Source of the DNA: an uncultured cyanobacterium
GTDB taxonomy: Bacteria; Cyanobacteriota; Cyanobacteriia; PCC-6307; Cyanobiaceae
Direction: 5' to 3'
Assembly: GCA_903862155.1 (NCBI GenBank)
Contig: CAIOXF010000276.1
Coordinates: 1 to 31,693, forward strand
DNA: 31,693 nt
Positions within the stretch are counted from its first letter, which is position 1. Every line of letters starts with the position of its first letter. The position numbers were made by a program, and so were the translations under genes. A model generated the notes under the pieces. That model saw only the letters and a program-made list of their open reading frames with translations, was not told the DNA's origin and did no database searches. This document shows, in pieces, positions 1-6,998 of the stretch.

Positions 1-193
1 CATTGCCGAGGAGGAGTTCAAACGCCCCTCGCCCCAGGCGGTGGAGGCGTTCCGGCGTGGTTTGCAGTCGCGCCACATCGCGGTGAGCGTGCGCACCAGC
101 CGGGGCCTTGATGCCGATGCGGCTTGCGGTCAGCTGCGCCGCCGCTACGAGCAAACCCTCGAGCCCGCCAAGCCAGGCCCCACGCGGGTTTAG
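1..193 (+). CDS. rlmN: 23S rRNA/tRNA adenine-C2 methyltransferase RlmN, C-terminal fragment
   Basis: The window opens inside this gene. The reading frame begins at base 2 and gives 63 residues before a TAG stop. The fragment carries the RlmN C-terminal signature: a VSVRTSRGLDADAACGQL-like block in which the cysteine of ACGQL matches the conserved catalytic cysteine that resolves the methylated RNA intermediate. RlmN is a radical-SAM enzyme that methylates C2 of adenosine 2503 in 23S rRNA and of adenosine 37 in some tRNAs; the radical-SAM core lies outside the window. The last 4 bases overlap the stop codon of the convergent permease gene, so there is no room for a terminator between them. Identification rests on the terminal motif only, but that motif is distinctive. 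Confidence 0.85.
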   Translation, partial: IAEEEFKRPSPQAVEAFRRGLQSRHIAVSVRTSRGLDADAACGQLRRRYEQTLEPAKPGPTRV

Positions 194-1479
194 GTGGCGT
201 CGCGCTCCGCATCGAAGGCACCCCGGCAGCCATCACCGCCCCACGGCACCAGCCAGGCCATCAGCACAAACGCCGGCAACGCGGCCAGGGCCGTGGCCAG
301 GAAGTAGTCCCCCCAGCCGAGGCGGGCCGCCAGCCAACCCGACGGCAGGGCCAGCAGGGTGCGGCTGAAGGCGTAGACGCCGGACAGAAGGGCGTACTGG
401 GTGGCCGAGAAGCGCGGATTGCACAGGCTCATCAGCAGCGCCACAAAGCCGGCGCCCACCATGCCGCTGGAGATGTTCTCCAGGCTCACGGCTGCCATCA
501 GCCCCGGCAGCCCGCCGCCAAAGCTGGCCAGGGCGGCGTAGCCGAGGTTGCCGGCGGCGCCCACGATCGCGAACAGCCACATGCAGCGGTTCATGCCGAG
601 GCGGGCGAACAGCACCCCGCCGAGCACGGTGCCGGCCATGGTGGCGGCGATGGCCCAGCCCCCATCCAGCAAGCCGATCTGGGCATCGCTGAAGCCGGCG
701 TCTTTCAGGAAAGAGATTGAGAGGGCCTGCAGCAGGCCGTCGGGCCAGCGGTAGAGCAGCACCAGCAGCAGCAGCCAGGGGGCGGTGTTCGGGCCGGTAC
801 GCCGGAGGAATTCCCGGGCTGGCCCCACCACCGCCTGACGCAGGCTGGTGACCGGGTGCTCCACTGGAGCCAGGGCCGGGGCTTTGAGGGTGAACGGCAC
901 CACCGCCAGCATCAGGGCGGCGCAGCCGGCGAAGGCGGCCCCCCAGCCAAACCGACTGGCCAGGAGAAACCCGCCGGAGCTCACCAGCAGCATGCCGGTG
1001 CGGTAGCCGAAGTTATGGGTGGCGGCCCCCTGGCCCCGTTCCTGCTCGGGCAGCAGGTCGGTGCGGTAGGCATCCACCACGATGTCTTGGGTGGCGCTGG
1101 CGGCTGCCAGCAGCAGGGCGAGCACCGTGGCCAGCTGGAGGCCGCCGCTGCCTAAGGCGCCGGAGCGGGCGGCGATCACGGCCAGCAGGGCCAGTACACC
1201 CACCAGCACCAGCTGCAGGGTGAGGATCCAGCCGCGGCGCCGGTCGGGCCAGGCAATCGGCCAGCGATCCAGCAGCGGTGCCCATAGAAACTTGAACCCG
1301 TAGGGCAGGGCGGCCAGCTGGGGGATCACGCCAATCAGCTCCAGCGGCACGCCGCTGTCTTTCAGCCAGCCCTGCAGCAGCTTGCTGCCCACGTTGAGGG
1401 GCGCTCCGCTGGCCACCCCTTCGGCGGCCACCGCCACCAGGCGCTGGCGCTCGGTGCCGCAGGTGCTGGGGGCGGCCAT
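190..1479 (-). CDS. MFS transporter, AmpG-like permease
   Basis: A 429-residue, very hydrophobic protein with about twelve predicted membrane spans. The first conserved block (GVASGAPLNVGSKLLQGWLK, then a PYGFKFLWAPLLDRW-like loop) and the QDIVVDAYRTDLL block after the fourth span are typical of the AmpG/acetyl-CoA-transporter branch of the major facilitator superfamily. Proteobacterial AmpG imports anhydro-muropeptides for cell wall recycling. Whether this cyanobacterial member carries muropeptides cannot be read from sequence. The frame stays open to 1647, but the extra N-terminal segment is low-complexity and unlike the family, so I place the start at the ATG at 1479, just before the first membrane segment. 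The TAA stop overlaps the TAG of rlmN on the other strand. Confidence 0.8.
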   Translation of the reverse strand: MAAPSTCGTERQRLVAVAAEGVASGAPLNVGSKLLQGWLKDSGVPLELIGVIPQLAALPYGFKFLWAPLLDRWPIAWPDRRRGWILTLQLVLVGVLALLAVIAARSGALGSGGLQLATVLALLLAAASATQDIVVDAYRTDLLPEQERGQGAATHNFGYRTGMLLVSSGGFLLASRFGWGAAFAGCAALMLAVVPFTLKAPALAPVEHPVTSLRQAVVGPAREFLRRTGPNTAPWLLLLVLLYRWPDGLLQALSISFLKDAGFSDAQIGLLDGGWAIAATMAGTVLGGVLFARLGMNRCMWLFAIVGAAGNLGYAALASFGGGLPGLMAAVSLENISSGMVGAGFVALLMSLCNPRFSATQYALLSGVYAFSRTLLALPSGWLAARLGWGDYFLATALAALPAFVLMAWLVPWGGDGCRGAFDAERDAT

Positions 1480-1546
1480 CGGGCCCGGTTCAGAGTCGCC
1501 GAACCTTAAGGGCGATGATGGCGTCCGGCGAACGGCCCTCCAGCCC

Positions 1547-1672
1547 GTGCAATTTTTCCGCTCCACCCTGCTGCCGGCCGCGATCGTGCTGCTCTTCGGC
1601 CTCGCCCTGTTTGCGGTGAGCGCCAGGATCTGGCTGCCCGGTGACATGGCGGCACCCGCCCCGATCTCCTAG
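1547..1672 (+). CDS. Small single-span membrane protein (41 aa)
   Basis: A GTG-started reading frame of 41 residues, beginning MQFFRSTLLPAAIVLLFGLA, with one hydrophobic helix (about residues 8-25) and a short polar tail ending LPGDMAAPAPIS. The frame continues upstream to 1382, but that part overlaps the divergent permease gene antisense and looks non-coding, so the GTG is the more sensible start. It ends 14 bases before the HEAT-repeat gene and may be its first operon partner. The single-helix layout resembles the many tiny membrane proteins of cyanobacteria. No function is recognisable. Confidence is moderate because the gene is short and no clear Shine-Dalgarno sequence precedes it. Confidence 0.5.
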   Translation: MQFFRSTLLPAAIVLLFGLALFAVSARIWLPGDMAAPAPIS

Positions 1673-1686
1673 TCGGATCGCGAGCG

Positions 1687-2532
1687 ATGCCCCCCCTCGA
1701 CGACCTCCGGCCTGGTGGCGGCAGCCCTGGCCCCTACGACGAGACGAGCCCCCAGGAGCTCTACCTCGATCCGGAAATGCTCGCCCAGGAGCTGGCCCAG
1801 GAGCTGCTCGGCGATCCACTCGACGACATCGACACCACCGATCCGGCAGCGGCGGATGTGGCCGCCGAATGTGATCTGGGCCTGGAACTCCTGCGCCGCG
1901 CCGAGCAGAGCGCGAGCCACGACGACCGCATGCAGGGCCTGCGGATCTTCTGTGAGCACCGCGATCCGCGGGTGATCCCGCAGCTGCTTCCCCTGCTGGC
2001 CGCCCCCTGTCCGATTCACCGGATGAGCGCGGTGTACGCCCTGGGCCGCAATCCCAGCCCCCTGGCAGTCGAGCCGCTGCTGAACCTGCTGGCCGGCGAC
2101 GACAACGGCTACGTGCGCAAGGCCGTGGCCTGGAGCCTCGGCAGCTACCCCGATGCCCCTGTTCTCAACCCGCTGATCCGCTCGTTGCAGGTGGACATCG
2201 CGGCGGTGCGGCTCCTGGCTGCCAGTTCCCTCGCGGAAGCGGGGGGCACGGGGCCGGCCAAGGCCGATCCCGCCGCCGCCCAGCTGCTGCTCACCCTGCG
2301 GATCGACAGCGAGCCGGCAGTGCGCAGCAACAGCGCCTGGGCCCTCGGGCGCCTCTACCTGGATCTCGTGGAGCCCCGCCAGAAGGAGGTGGTGGAAACC
2401 CTCGTGCACACCATGCTCGAAGATTCCGACTCGGCCGTGCGCGATGAGGCCCGCCTGGCCTTGGAGCAGCTGGAGAGCCCCGACGTGCTCGAGCGGCTCC
2501 AGACCCTGGTGGATGAAGGGCTGCTGATCTGA
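1687..2532 (+). CDS. HEAT-repeat (PBS-lyase-like repeat) protein
   Basis: A 281-residue soluble protein. After an acidic, proline-rich N-terminus of about 55 residues it consists of repeated helical pairs with the HEAT/PBS-lyase pattern, visible as HRMSAVYALGRNPSPLAVEPL, YVRKAVAWSLGSYPDAPVL, VRSNSAWALGRLYLDLVEP and VRDEARLALEQL. Such repeats form a curved protein-binding scaffold. In cyanobacteria the family includes bilin lyases (CpcE/F type) and unrelated scaffold proteins. This one sits away from the rod and lyase genes and directly before the DUF2997/Ycf35/ferredoxin genes, so I do not call it a lyase. It probably acts as an adaptor for its neighbours, which is an inference from position. 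The ATG at 1687 is the first start after the upstream small gene. Confidence 0.8.
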   Translation: MPPLDDLRPGGGSPGPYDETSPQELYLDPEMLAQELAQELLGDPLDDIDTTDPAAADVAAECDLGLELLRRAEQSASHDDRMQGLRIFCEHRDPRVIPQLLPLLAAPCPIHRMSAVYALGRNPSPLAVEPLLNLLAGDDNGYVRKAVAWSLGSYPDAPVLNPLIRSLQVDIAAVRLLAASSLAEAGGTGPAKADPAAAQLLLTLRIDSEPAVRSNSAWALGRLYLDLVEPRQKEVVETLVHTMLEDSDSAVRDEARLALEQLESPDVLERLQTLVDEGLLI

Positions 2533-2588
2533 GCGCCCACAGCCCAGACGCCGCGGCTAGCATCCCCCCATTCCGTTCTGGCTCTGGG

Positions 2589-2798
2589 ATGGCACAGGAA
2601 ACCATCCGCTTCCGTATCCGGCCCGATGGCCGTGTGGAGGAGCAGGTGGAAGGCGTGCAGGGCATGGCCTGCGAGCGGCTCACCGAGCGCATCGAAGCGC
2701 GTCTCGGCTCCGTGCAGCAGCGTCAGCCCACCGCCGAGGCCTTCGCCGCCCAGCAGCTCCAGGACGCCTCCTCCTCAGTGCACGTCACTGCCCCCTGA
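2589..2798 (+). CDS. DUF2997 family small protein
   Basis: A 69-residue protein beginning MAQETIRFRIRPDGRVEEQV, the beta-strand opening typical of DUF2997, followed by a short helix with one cysteine (GMACERLTERIEARLG) and a polar tail. Family members are usually encoded next to DUF1257/Ycf35 proteins, as here, where only 18 bases separate the two. The biochemical role is unknown. The paired occurrence suggests the two proteins form a complex or act on one substrate. A TAGCAT hexamer at 2558-2563, about 26 bases before the ATG, could be a -10 element serving the following four genes. Confidence 0.8.
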   Translation: MAQETIRFRIRPDGRVEEQVEGVQGMACERLTERIEARLGSVQQRQPTAEAFAAQQLQDASSSVHVTAP

Positions 2799-2816
2799 CG
2801 CTCCGCACCCGCACCT

Positions 2817-3206
2817 ATGTCGCACTTCAGCACCGTTAAGACCGAGCTCCGCGACCTCACGTCGCTGGTCGATGCCCTCGGCGACATGGGCTATGCCCCC
2901 CGCCAGGGTGAGCTGCAAGTGCGCGGCTACCGCGGCCAAACCGTGACCGCCCAGCTGGCTGTGGCCCAAGACAATGGCGCCGACATCGGTTTCCGCTGGA
3001 ATGCCGAAACCGGCAGCTACGAACTGGTGACCGATCTGGAGCTGTGGAAACAGCCCGTGCCGGTGGAGCGCTTCCTGGCCCAGCTCAACCAGGGCTATGC
3101 CTTGCGTTCGATCCTGGCGGCCACTGCAGAGGAAGGTTTCCAGGTGGCTGAGCAGACCAACACCCAGGATGGCTCGATCGAGCTGGTGGTGACCCGCTGG
3201 GCCTGA
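2817..3206 (+). CDS. ycf35: Ycf35-like protein (DUF1257)
   Basis: A 129-residue protein beginning MSHFSTVKTELRDLTSLVDA, which matches the conserved start of the DUF1257/Ycf35 family, encoded in cyanobacteria and in some algal plastid genomes. The middle holds the usual alternating strands (GELQVRGYRGQ, ADIGFRWNAETGSYELVTDL) and the C-terminus ends in LVVTRWA. No catalytic motif is evident and the function is unknown. Its stop codon overlaps the start of the ferredoxin gene by one base (TGATG at 3204-3208), which implies coupled translation and a functional link to the iron-sulfur protein. Confidence 0.85.
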   Translation: MSHFSTVKTELRDLTSLVDALGDMGYAPRQGELQVRGYRGQTVTAQLAVAQDNGADIGFRWNAETGSYELVTDLELWKQPVPVERFLAQLNQGYALRSILAATAEEGFQVAEQTNTQDGSIELVVTRWA

Positions 3207-3604
3207 TGGCCGATCCGTCGCTCGCCTGGGTTGCACCAGGCGGAGCACTCTCCGCCGATTCCCCCACTGGCTCCGAGCCCCTCCTGGGCGGTGCCTTGCG
3301 GCAGAAAGCCGTGTGGGTGGATGAAGCGGTGTGCATCGGTTGCCGCTATTGCGCCCACGTGGCCTCCAACACCTTCGTGGTGGAGGAAAGCTGGGGGCGC
3401 TCCCGGGCGATCCGCCAGGACGGCGACACCACCGAGCGCATCCAGGAAGCCATCGATACCTGCCCTGTGGACTGCATCCACTGGGTGGCCTACGAGGAGC
3501 TGCAGGCTTTGCGGGAGCAGCTCGACCAGCAGGACATTCACCCCTTGGGGCTGCCCAGTCCGGCGCGCCTGAAGCGCACCCTCCCCCGCCGCGAGGCCGG
3601 CTGA
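3206..3604 (+). CDS. 4Fe-4S single-cluster ferredoxin
   Basis: A 132-residue protein with a central ferredoxin module. Cys43, Cys46 and Cys49 form CIGCRYC, and a distant CPVDC supplies the fourth ligand at Cys86, with a further cysteine at Cys90. This spacing is that of monocluster 4Fe-4S ferredoxins. About 35 residues precede the cluster domain and about 40 charged residues follow it. It overlaps ycf35 upstream by one base and the aldo/keto reductase downstream by one base, so the three proteins are probably made together. It likely carries electrons to or from a partner in this operon, which is inference from linkage. The ATG inside the TGATG junction is the natural start. Confidence 0.85.
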   Translation: MADPSLAWVAPGGALSADSPTGSEPLLGGALRQKAVWVDEAVCIGCRYCAHVASNTFVVEESWGRSRAIRQDGDTTERIQEAIDTCPVDCIHWVAYEELQALREQLDQQDIHPLGLPSPARLKRTLPRREAG

Positions 3605-4803
3605 TGGCCCTGCCCACCCGCCGTTTCGGCCGCACCGAGCTGCCCATGCCCGTGCTCTCCTTGGGGGGCATGCGCTATCAGCAGAGCTGGAGCGATTTGC
3701 CGCCCGAGCAGATCACCGAGGAGAGCCAGGCCAACCTGCGCGCCACCCTGGAGGCGGCGGTGGCCGCGGGCTTCCACCACATCGAAACCGCGCGCCATTA
3801 CGGCAGCTCCGAGCGCCAGCTGGGGTGGTTGCTGAAAGAGCTGCCCGATCCGCATCGGATCCTGCAAACCAAGGTGCCGCCCCAGGCCGATCCCGCTGCC
3901 TTCGAGGCGGAGCTCGCCACCAGCTTCGAGCGGCTGGCTGTGGAGCGCATCGATCTGCTCGGCATCCACGGCGTGAACCTCCCGGAGCACCTGGAGCACA
4001 CCCTCCGGCCCGGCGGTTGCATGGAGGTGGCACGCCGCTGGCAGGCCGATGGGCGTATCGGCTCGATCGGCTTCTCCACCCATGGCTCCCTGGCGCTGAT
4101 CGAGGAAGCAATCGCCAGTGATGCCTTCGATTACGTGAACCTGCACTGGTATTTCATCCGCCAGGACAACGGCCCGGCGATCGATCGAGCGATCGCCCAC
4201 GACATGGGCGTGTTCGTGATCAGTCCCACTGACAAGGGGGGCCATCTGCACAGCCCCTCGGCCCGCATCAGCGAGCTGTGCACGCCCCTCCATCCGATCG
4301 TGTTCAACGACCTGTTCTGCCTGAGCGCTCCCGGCATCCACACGATCAGCGTGGGGGCGGCCCGGCCGGAGGATCTGGCCCTGCATTTGGAGGCGGTGGC
4401 GCTGCTGGATCAGGCCGCTGAGCTGCTGCCGCCGATCGAGGCGCGGCTGGAGCAGGCCCGGCTCGATGCCCTGGGCCCGGAATGGTTGGCCAGCTGGAAT
4501 CAAGGCCTGCCCGACTGGAGCGAAGCCCCCGGGGGCCTCAACCTGCCGGTGCTGCTCTGGCTCCACAACCTTGTGGAGGCTTGGGATCTGCAGAGCTTTG
4601 CCCGCGCCCGCTACGGCCTGCTAGGCAATGGCGGCCACTGGTTTCCGGGCGCCAACGCCGATGTGCTCGGGGCGCAGGTGAGCGACGCGGAGCTGCAGCA
4701 GGCGGTGGCGGCCAGCCCCTGGGCCGAGCGTATCCCCGACATCCTCCTGAATCTGCGCGAGCGCTTTGGCGGCGAATCGGTGAAGCGACTGCAGCAGAGC
4801 TGA
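3604..4803 (+). CDS. Aldo/keto reductase
   Basis: A 399-residue protein of the aldo/keto reductase superfamily (NADPH-linked carbonyl reduction in a TIM barrel). The frame is open from 3331, but the family start MALPTRRFGRTELPMPVLSL begins at the ATG at 3604, overlapping the ferredoxin stop by one base. Catalytic tetrad positions can be placed: Tyr66 (HYG), Lys90 (LQTKV) and His122 (GIHGVN) are present, while the usual aspartate is Glu61 (HIETARHYG). A C-terminal part of about 100 residues (from roughly residue 300) extends beyond the barrel and has no obvious iron-sulfur motif. Position suggests it works with the ferredoxin or Ycf35. The substrate is unknown. Confidence 0.85.
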   Translation: MALPTRRFGRTELPMPVLSLGGMRYQQSWSDLPPEQITEESQANLRATLEAAVAAGFHHIETARHYGSSERQLGWLLKELPDPHRILQTKVPPQADPAAFEAELATSFERLAVERIDLLGIHGVNLPEHLEHTLRPGGCMEVARRWQADGRIGSIGFSTHGSLALIEEAIASDAFDYVNLHWYFIRQDNGPAIDRAIAHDMGVFVISPTDKGGHLHSPSARISELCTPLHPIVFNDLFCLSAPGIHTISVGAARPEDLALHLEAVALLDQAAELLPPIEARLEQARLDALGPEWLASWNQGLPDWSEAPGGLNLPVLLWLHNLVEAWDLQSFARARYGLLGNGGHWFPGANADVLGAQVSDAELQQAVAASPWAERIPDILLNLRERFGGESVKRLQQS

Positions 4804-4823
4804 GGTTCAGGCCGCTCCCTGGT

Positions 4824-5579
4824 TCAACCGGCCCCCAGCGGCTGCTTGCTGGGCACGCCCACCGCGCGGGGGTAGGTGCGGGGGCAGGTGCCAGTGGGCT
4901 GGAGTTCCACCACATGGCGGATGCCCCGCTCAGCCGGCAGCTCACGGCTCTGGATCGCGCTGATGCGGGCCCTCAGTGGCCCCGTAGCCCGCTCCAGCTC
5001 GGCGGTGTCGGCCTCAGCCCATTGGCCGCGGTAGAGCAGGGCCGTGCCTCCAGTCTTGAGTAGCGGTACCAGATATTCGGCCACCACCGGTGCGCTGGCC
5101 ACGGCCCGGGCCATGGCCCCATCGAAGGCACCGCGGCAGCTGCCCTGGCGCCCGGTGAGCTCGATTCGCTCGCAGCGCAGGCTCACCCGATCGGCCAGCC
5201 CAAGCGCCGCGGCCATGGCGCGCACCGCCTCCACCTTGCGGCCCACCGAATCCACCAGGGTGAGCCGGGCCTGGGGCAGGGCGATCGCTGCCGCCAGGCC
5301 GGGGAAGCCGCCGCCGGTGCCCACATCGATGATCTGCAGCGGCTCCGTTCCGCGCTGCTCGATCAGGGGAAGCAGCGGCCAGAGGCTGTCGAACACCTGG
5401 GCGATCCAGTAGTCGTCGCCCTCCACCAGCCGGGTGAGATTCACCCGGGCGTTCCATTCGCGCAGCTGCTGCTGCAGCTGGCTGAACAGGGTCTGCTGGG
5501 CCTCAGACGGCGTCCACCCGAGGGCCTCCCACAGCGCGGGCGTGGGAGTCGCGAACACCCTCTGGGGATCGGCGGCCAT
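4824..5579 (-). CDS. rsmG: 16S rRNA (guanine-N7)-methyltransferase RsmG
   Basis: A 251-residue class I methyltransferase. The SAM-binding glycine loop IIDVGTGGGFPGLAAA lies at residues 83-98, followed by LTLVDSVGRKVEAVRA (acidic ribose-binding residue) and the ARAVA motif near the middle, all hallmarks of RsmG/GidB, which methylates N7 of G527 in 16S rRNA. The N-terminal block with REWNARVNLTR is also diagnostic. Length is slightly above the bacterial norm because of a C-terminal tail. The gene is convergent with the aldo/keto reductase, 20 bases away, and divergent from the J-domain gene. Confidence 0.93.
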   Translation of the reverse strand: MAADPQRVFATPTPALWEALGWTPSEAQQTLFSQLQQQLREWNARVNLTRLVEGDDYWIAQVFDSLWPLLPLIEQRGTEPLQIIDVGTGGGFPGLAAAIALPQARLTLVDSVGRKVEAVRAMAAALGLADRVSLRCERIELTGRQGSCRGAFDGAMARAVASAPVVAEYLVPLLKTGGTALLYRGQWAEADTAELERATGPLRARISAIQSRELPAERGIRHVVELQPTGTCPRTYPRAVGVPSKQPLGAG

Positions 5580-5604
5580 GCGCGAAGGAACAGGTCGTGA
5601 TCCC

Positions 5605-5610
5605 TAGGAT
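5605..5610 (+). promoter_or_regulatory. Possible -10 element (TAGGAT) for the J-domain gene
   Basis: TAGGAT lies 33 bases before the GTG start at 5644, inside a short imperfect palindrome (GATCC-CTA-GGATC, 5599-5611) in the 64-base divergent gap with rsmG. The same hexamer occurs before queF and before the helicase. It fits the TANNNT pattern of cyanobacterial housekeeping promoters, but no clear -35 was found. Confidence 0.3.
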
Positions 5611-5643
5611 CCCGCAACCGCGACACCCGCGCCGCTTCGCTTC

Positions 5644-6177
5644 GTGCCTGGTCCCAACCACTACGAGCTGCTGCGGGTGGCACCCTCCGCCAGCCGTGAG
5701 GAGCTGCGCCAGGCCTTCCGCAGTCTCAGCAAGCGCTACCACCCCGACACCACCGAACTTCCAGCCGCCGAGGCCGAGCAGGCCTTCCACCAGCTGCGCC
5801 ATGCCTATGCGGTGCTGAGCGATCCGATTACACGCCAGCGCTACGACGGTGAGTTGCGGGAACAGGTGGTGCGCCTGGCCGCTGCGGCTGCTGCCGTGGC
5901 GGCTCCGGTGGCCCCATCCCGCCCGGAGGATGTGCGCCGGGCCCTCTCCGGTGGGGAATGGCTCGCCCTGCTGCTCCTCGGACTGGCGGTGCTGTTCAGC
6001 CTGGTGCTGGGGGTGGGTCTGGCCCTAGCCCGCGGGGCCGAGATCGTGGCTTGGCCCTCGTGGTGGAACCCTGCTGCAGGGTCCGAGAGCCCGTTGCTCA
6101 GCGAAGCTGTCGAGCCTCCAAACCACGACGCGTTGCTGCAGGCTCCTCCCCTCTCTGCCGACGCTTCCCAGGCCTGA
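5644..6177 (+). CDS. J-domain (DnaJ-like) protein with C-terminal membrane span
   Basis: A 177-residue protein starting at GTG. Residues 5-70 are a J domain with the HPD tripeptide at 33-35 (KRYHPDTTE) needed to stimulate DnaK ATPase. An alanine-rich linker follows, then one strong hydrophobic helix at about 106-128, and a polar tail. There is no Gly/Phe region and no zinc-finger domain, so this is a type III J protein that would tether a DnaK to a membrane. Only 24 bases separate it from the DUF3143 gene, and this pairing suggests a shared function. No ATG is available near the J-domain start, which supports the GTG. Confidence 0.85.
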   Translation: MPGPNHYELLRVAPSASREELRQAFRSLSKRYHPDTTELPAAEAEQAFHQLRHAYAVLSDPITRQRYDGELREQVVRLAAAAAAVAAPVAPSRPEDVRRALSGGEWLALLLLGLAVLFSLVLGVGLALARGAEIVAWPSWWNPAAGSESPLLSEAVEPPNHDALLQAPPLSADASQA

Positions 6178-6201
6178 ACTCCGTCCAGCTCGTTTGTATT
6201 G

Positions 6202-6468
6202 ATGACCTCCCTGCCCGATCCGGCTACGCCCCTGTATCACCATCCGCTCCCGGCCCTGGAAGGCTGGTTGCGGGAGATGGGGGCAGCCCGTCAGCGCGCC
6301 AACCCCTGCCTCTGGGACCTCCATCGCAGTGACTGGAGCGCCGAGATCGAGCTGGAGGTGGAAGAGCTGGCGGTGCGTTGGCAGCACGATGGACAGCGCA
6401 CGGTACGGCAGTTTCCCTACGGCCTCTCGCGGGCCGATGTGGAGGCGGCGATCCTGGCCGGGCCCTAG
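6202..6468 (+). CDS. DUF3143 family protein
   Basis: An 88-residue protein. Its core (LPALEGWLREMGAARQRANP, then CLWDLHRSDWSAEIELEVEELAVRW) matches the cyanobacterial DUF3143 family: a helix, then two or three strands containing conserved tryptophans. A TTG lies just before the ATG at 6202; the ATG is preferred. It sits directly behind the J-domain gene and is likely co-transcribed. No catalytic residues are apparent, and the function is unknown. Confidence 0.75.
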   Translation: MTSLPDPATPLYHHPLPALEGWLREMGAARQRANPCLWDLHRSDWSAEIELEVEELAVRWQHDGQRTVRQFPYGLSRADVEAAILAGP

Positions 6469-6533
6469 GCCCTGCGGGCATTTCAGAACCCAGGGGCTGC
6501 AACTTCGGTGGGCGTTGCCAGAATGGGGCCACC

Positions 6534-6836
6534 ATGGAACGCTCCAGCTCCAACCCCCAACCGCAGGTTTCGAAGCGATTCCTGGGGCCTGATGAGATGG
6601 CTCATCGGGGAACCGTGCGGCCTGAGCAAGGTCATCCGCAGGTTGGCGGCACCGTTGTGTTCGCCGAAGGCCAGTGGCAGGCAATCCGGGTGCAGTTAGA
6701 GCGTGAGGGTTGGAACCCGTCCCAGATCGACCTAGTGCGTGACCAGCTCCGTCAGGGCTGGCCGCTGGCGATGGCCAAACAGAACGTGGCGCGGATCTCC
6801 GGTCAGTGCCCGATCAGGGCCCGCACCGACCACTGA
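6534..6836 (+). CDS. Small conserved-type hypothetical protein (100 aa)
   Basis: A 100-residue frame from the ATG at 6534; the same frame is open upstream to 6378, where it overlaps the DUF3143 gene and is unlikely to be used. The first 45 residues are polar and low-complexity. The C-terminal half (GTVVFAEGQWQAIRVQLERE, then GWNPSQIDLVRDQLRQGWPLAMAKQNV) has the look of a compact helical domain and is the probable conserved part. An internal ATG (MAHRGTV, residue 22) is an alternative start. It ends 6 bases from the convergent 51-aa gene. I do not recognise a named family. Confidence 0.55.
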   Translation: MERSSSNPQPQVSKRFLGPDEMAHRGTVRPEQGHPQVGGTVVFAEGQWQAIRVQLEREGWNPSQIDLVRDQLRQGWPLAMAKQNVARISGQCPIRARTDH

Positions 6837-6842
6837 TCAGGC

Positions 6843-6998
6843 TCAGCGGCAGATCTCAGTGGTGCGCTCGTCCTGGGGGGCCAGCGGGCCGCAGCTGAAC
6901 CAGCGCACGGCCGACACCTCGATGTCGGTGAACAGCACCAGGATCCCGCCGCAGAGCACCACCAGGGCACCACTCACCAGCCAGTTGCGCGCGTTCAT
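6843..6998 (-). CDS. Small single-span membrane protein coupled to bioD (51 aa)
   Basis: A 51-residue frame whose ATG overlaps the bioD TGA by four bases (ATGA on the reverse strand, 6995-6998). It starts MNARNWLVSGALVVLCGGIL, which is a hydrophobic helix of about 20 residues, and ends in a polar segment with two cysteines (FSCGPLAPQDERTTEIC). The coupled junction and coherent membrane-protein composition support it as a real gene at the end of the biotin operon. No function can be assigned. It may simply be carried in the transcript, or it may affect membrane steps related to biotin. Confidence 0.6.
   Translation of the reverse strand: MNARNWLVSGALVVLCGGILVLFTDIEVSAVRWFSCGPLAPQDERTTEICR

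Noticed and set aside
1687..2532. HEAT-repeat protein as a phycobilin lyase (CpcE/F type)
   Set aside because: The repeats are general and no lyase partner or rod gene is adjacent. The neighbours are DUF2997, Ycf35 and a ferredoxin.
6469..6483. GCCC-TGC-GGGC followed by ATTTC as a terminator after the DUF3143 gene
   Set aside because: The stem is only 4 bp and the T tract is short, so it is within chance at this GC content.
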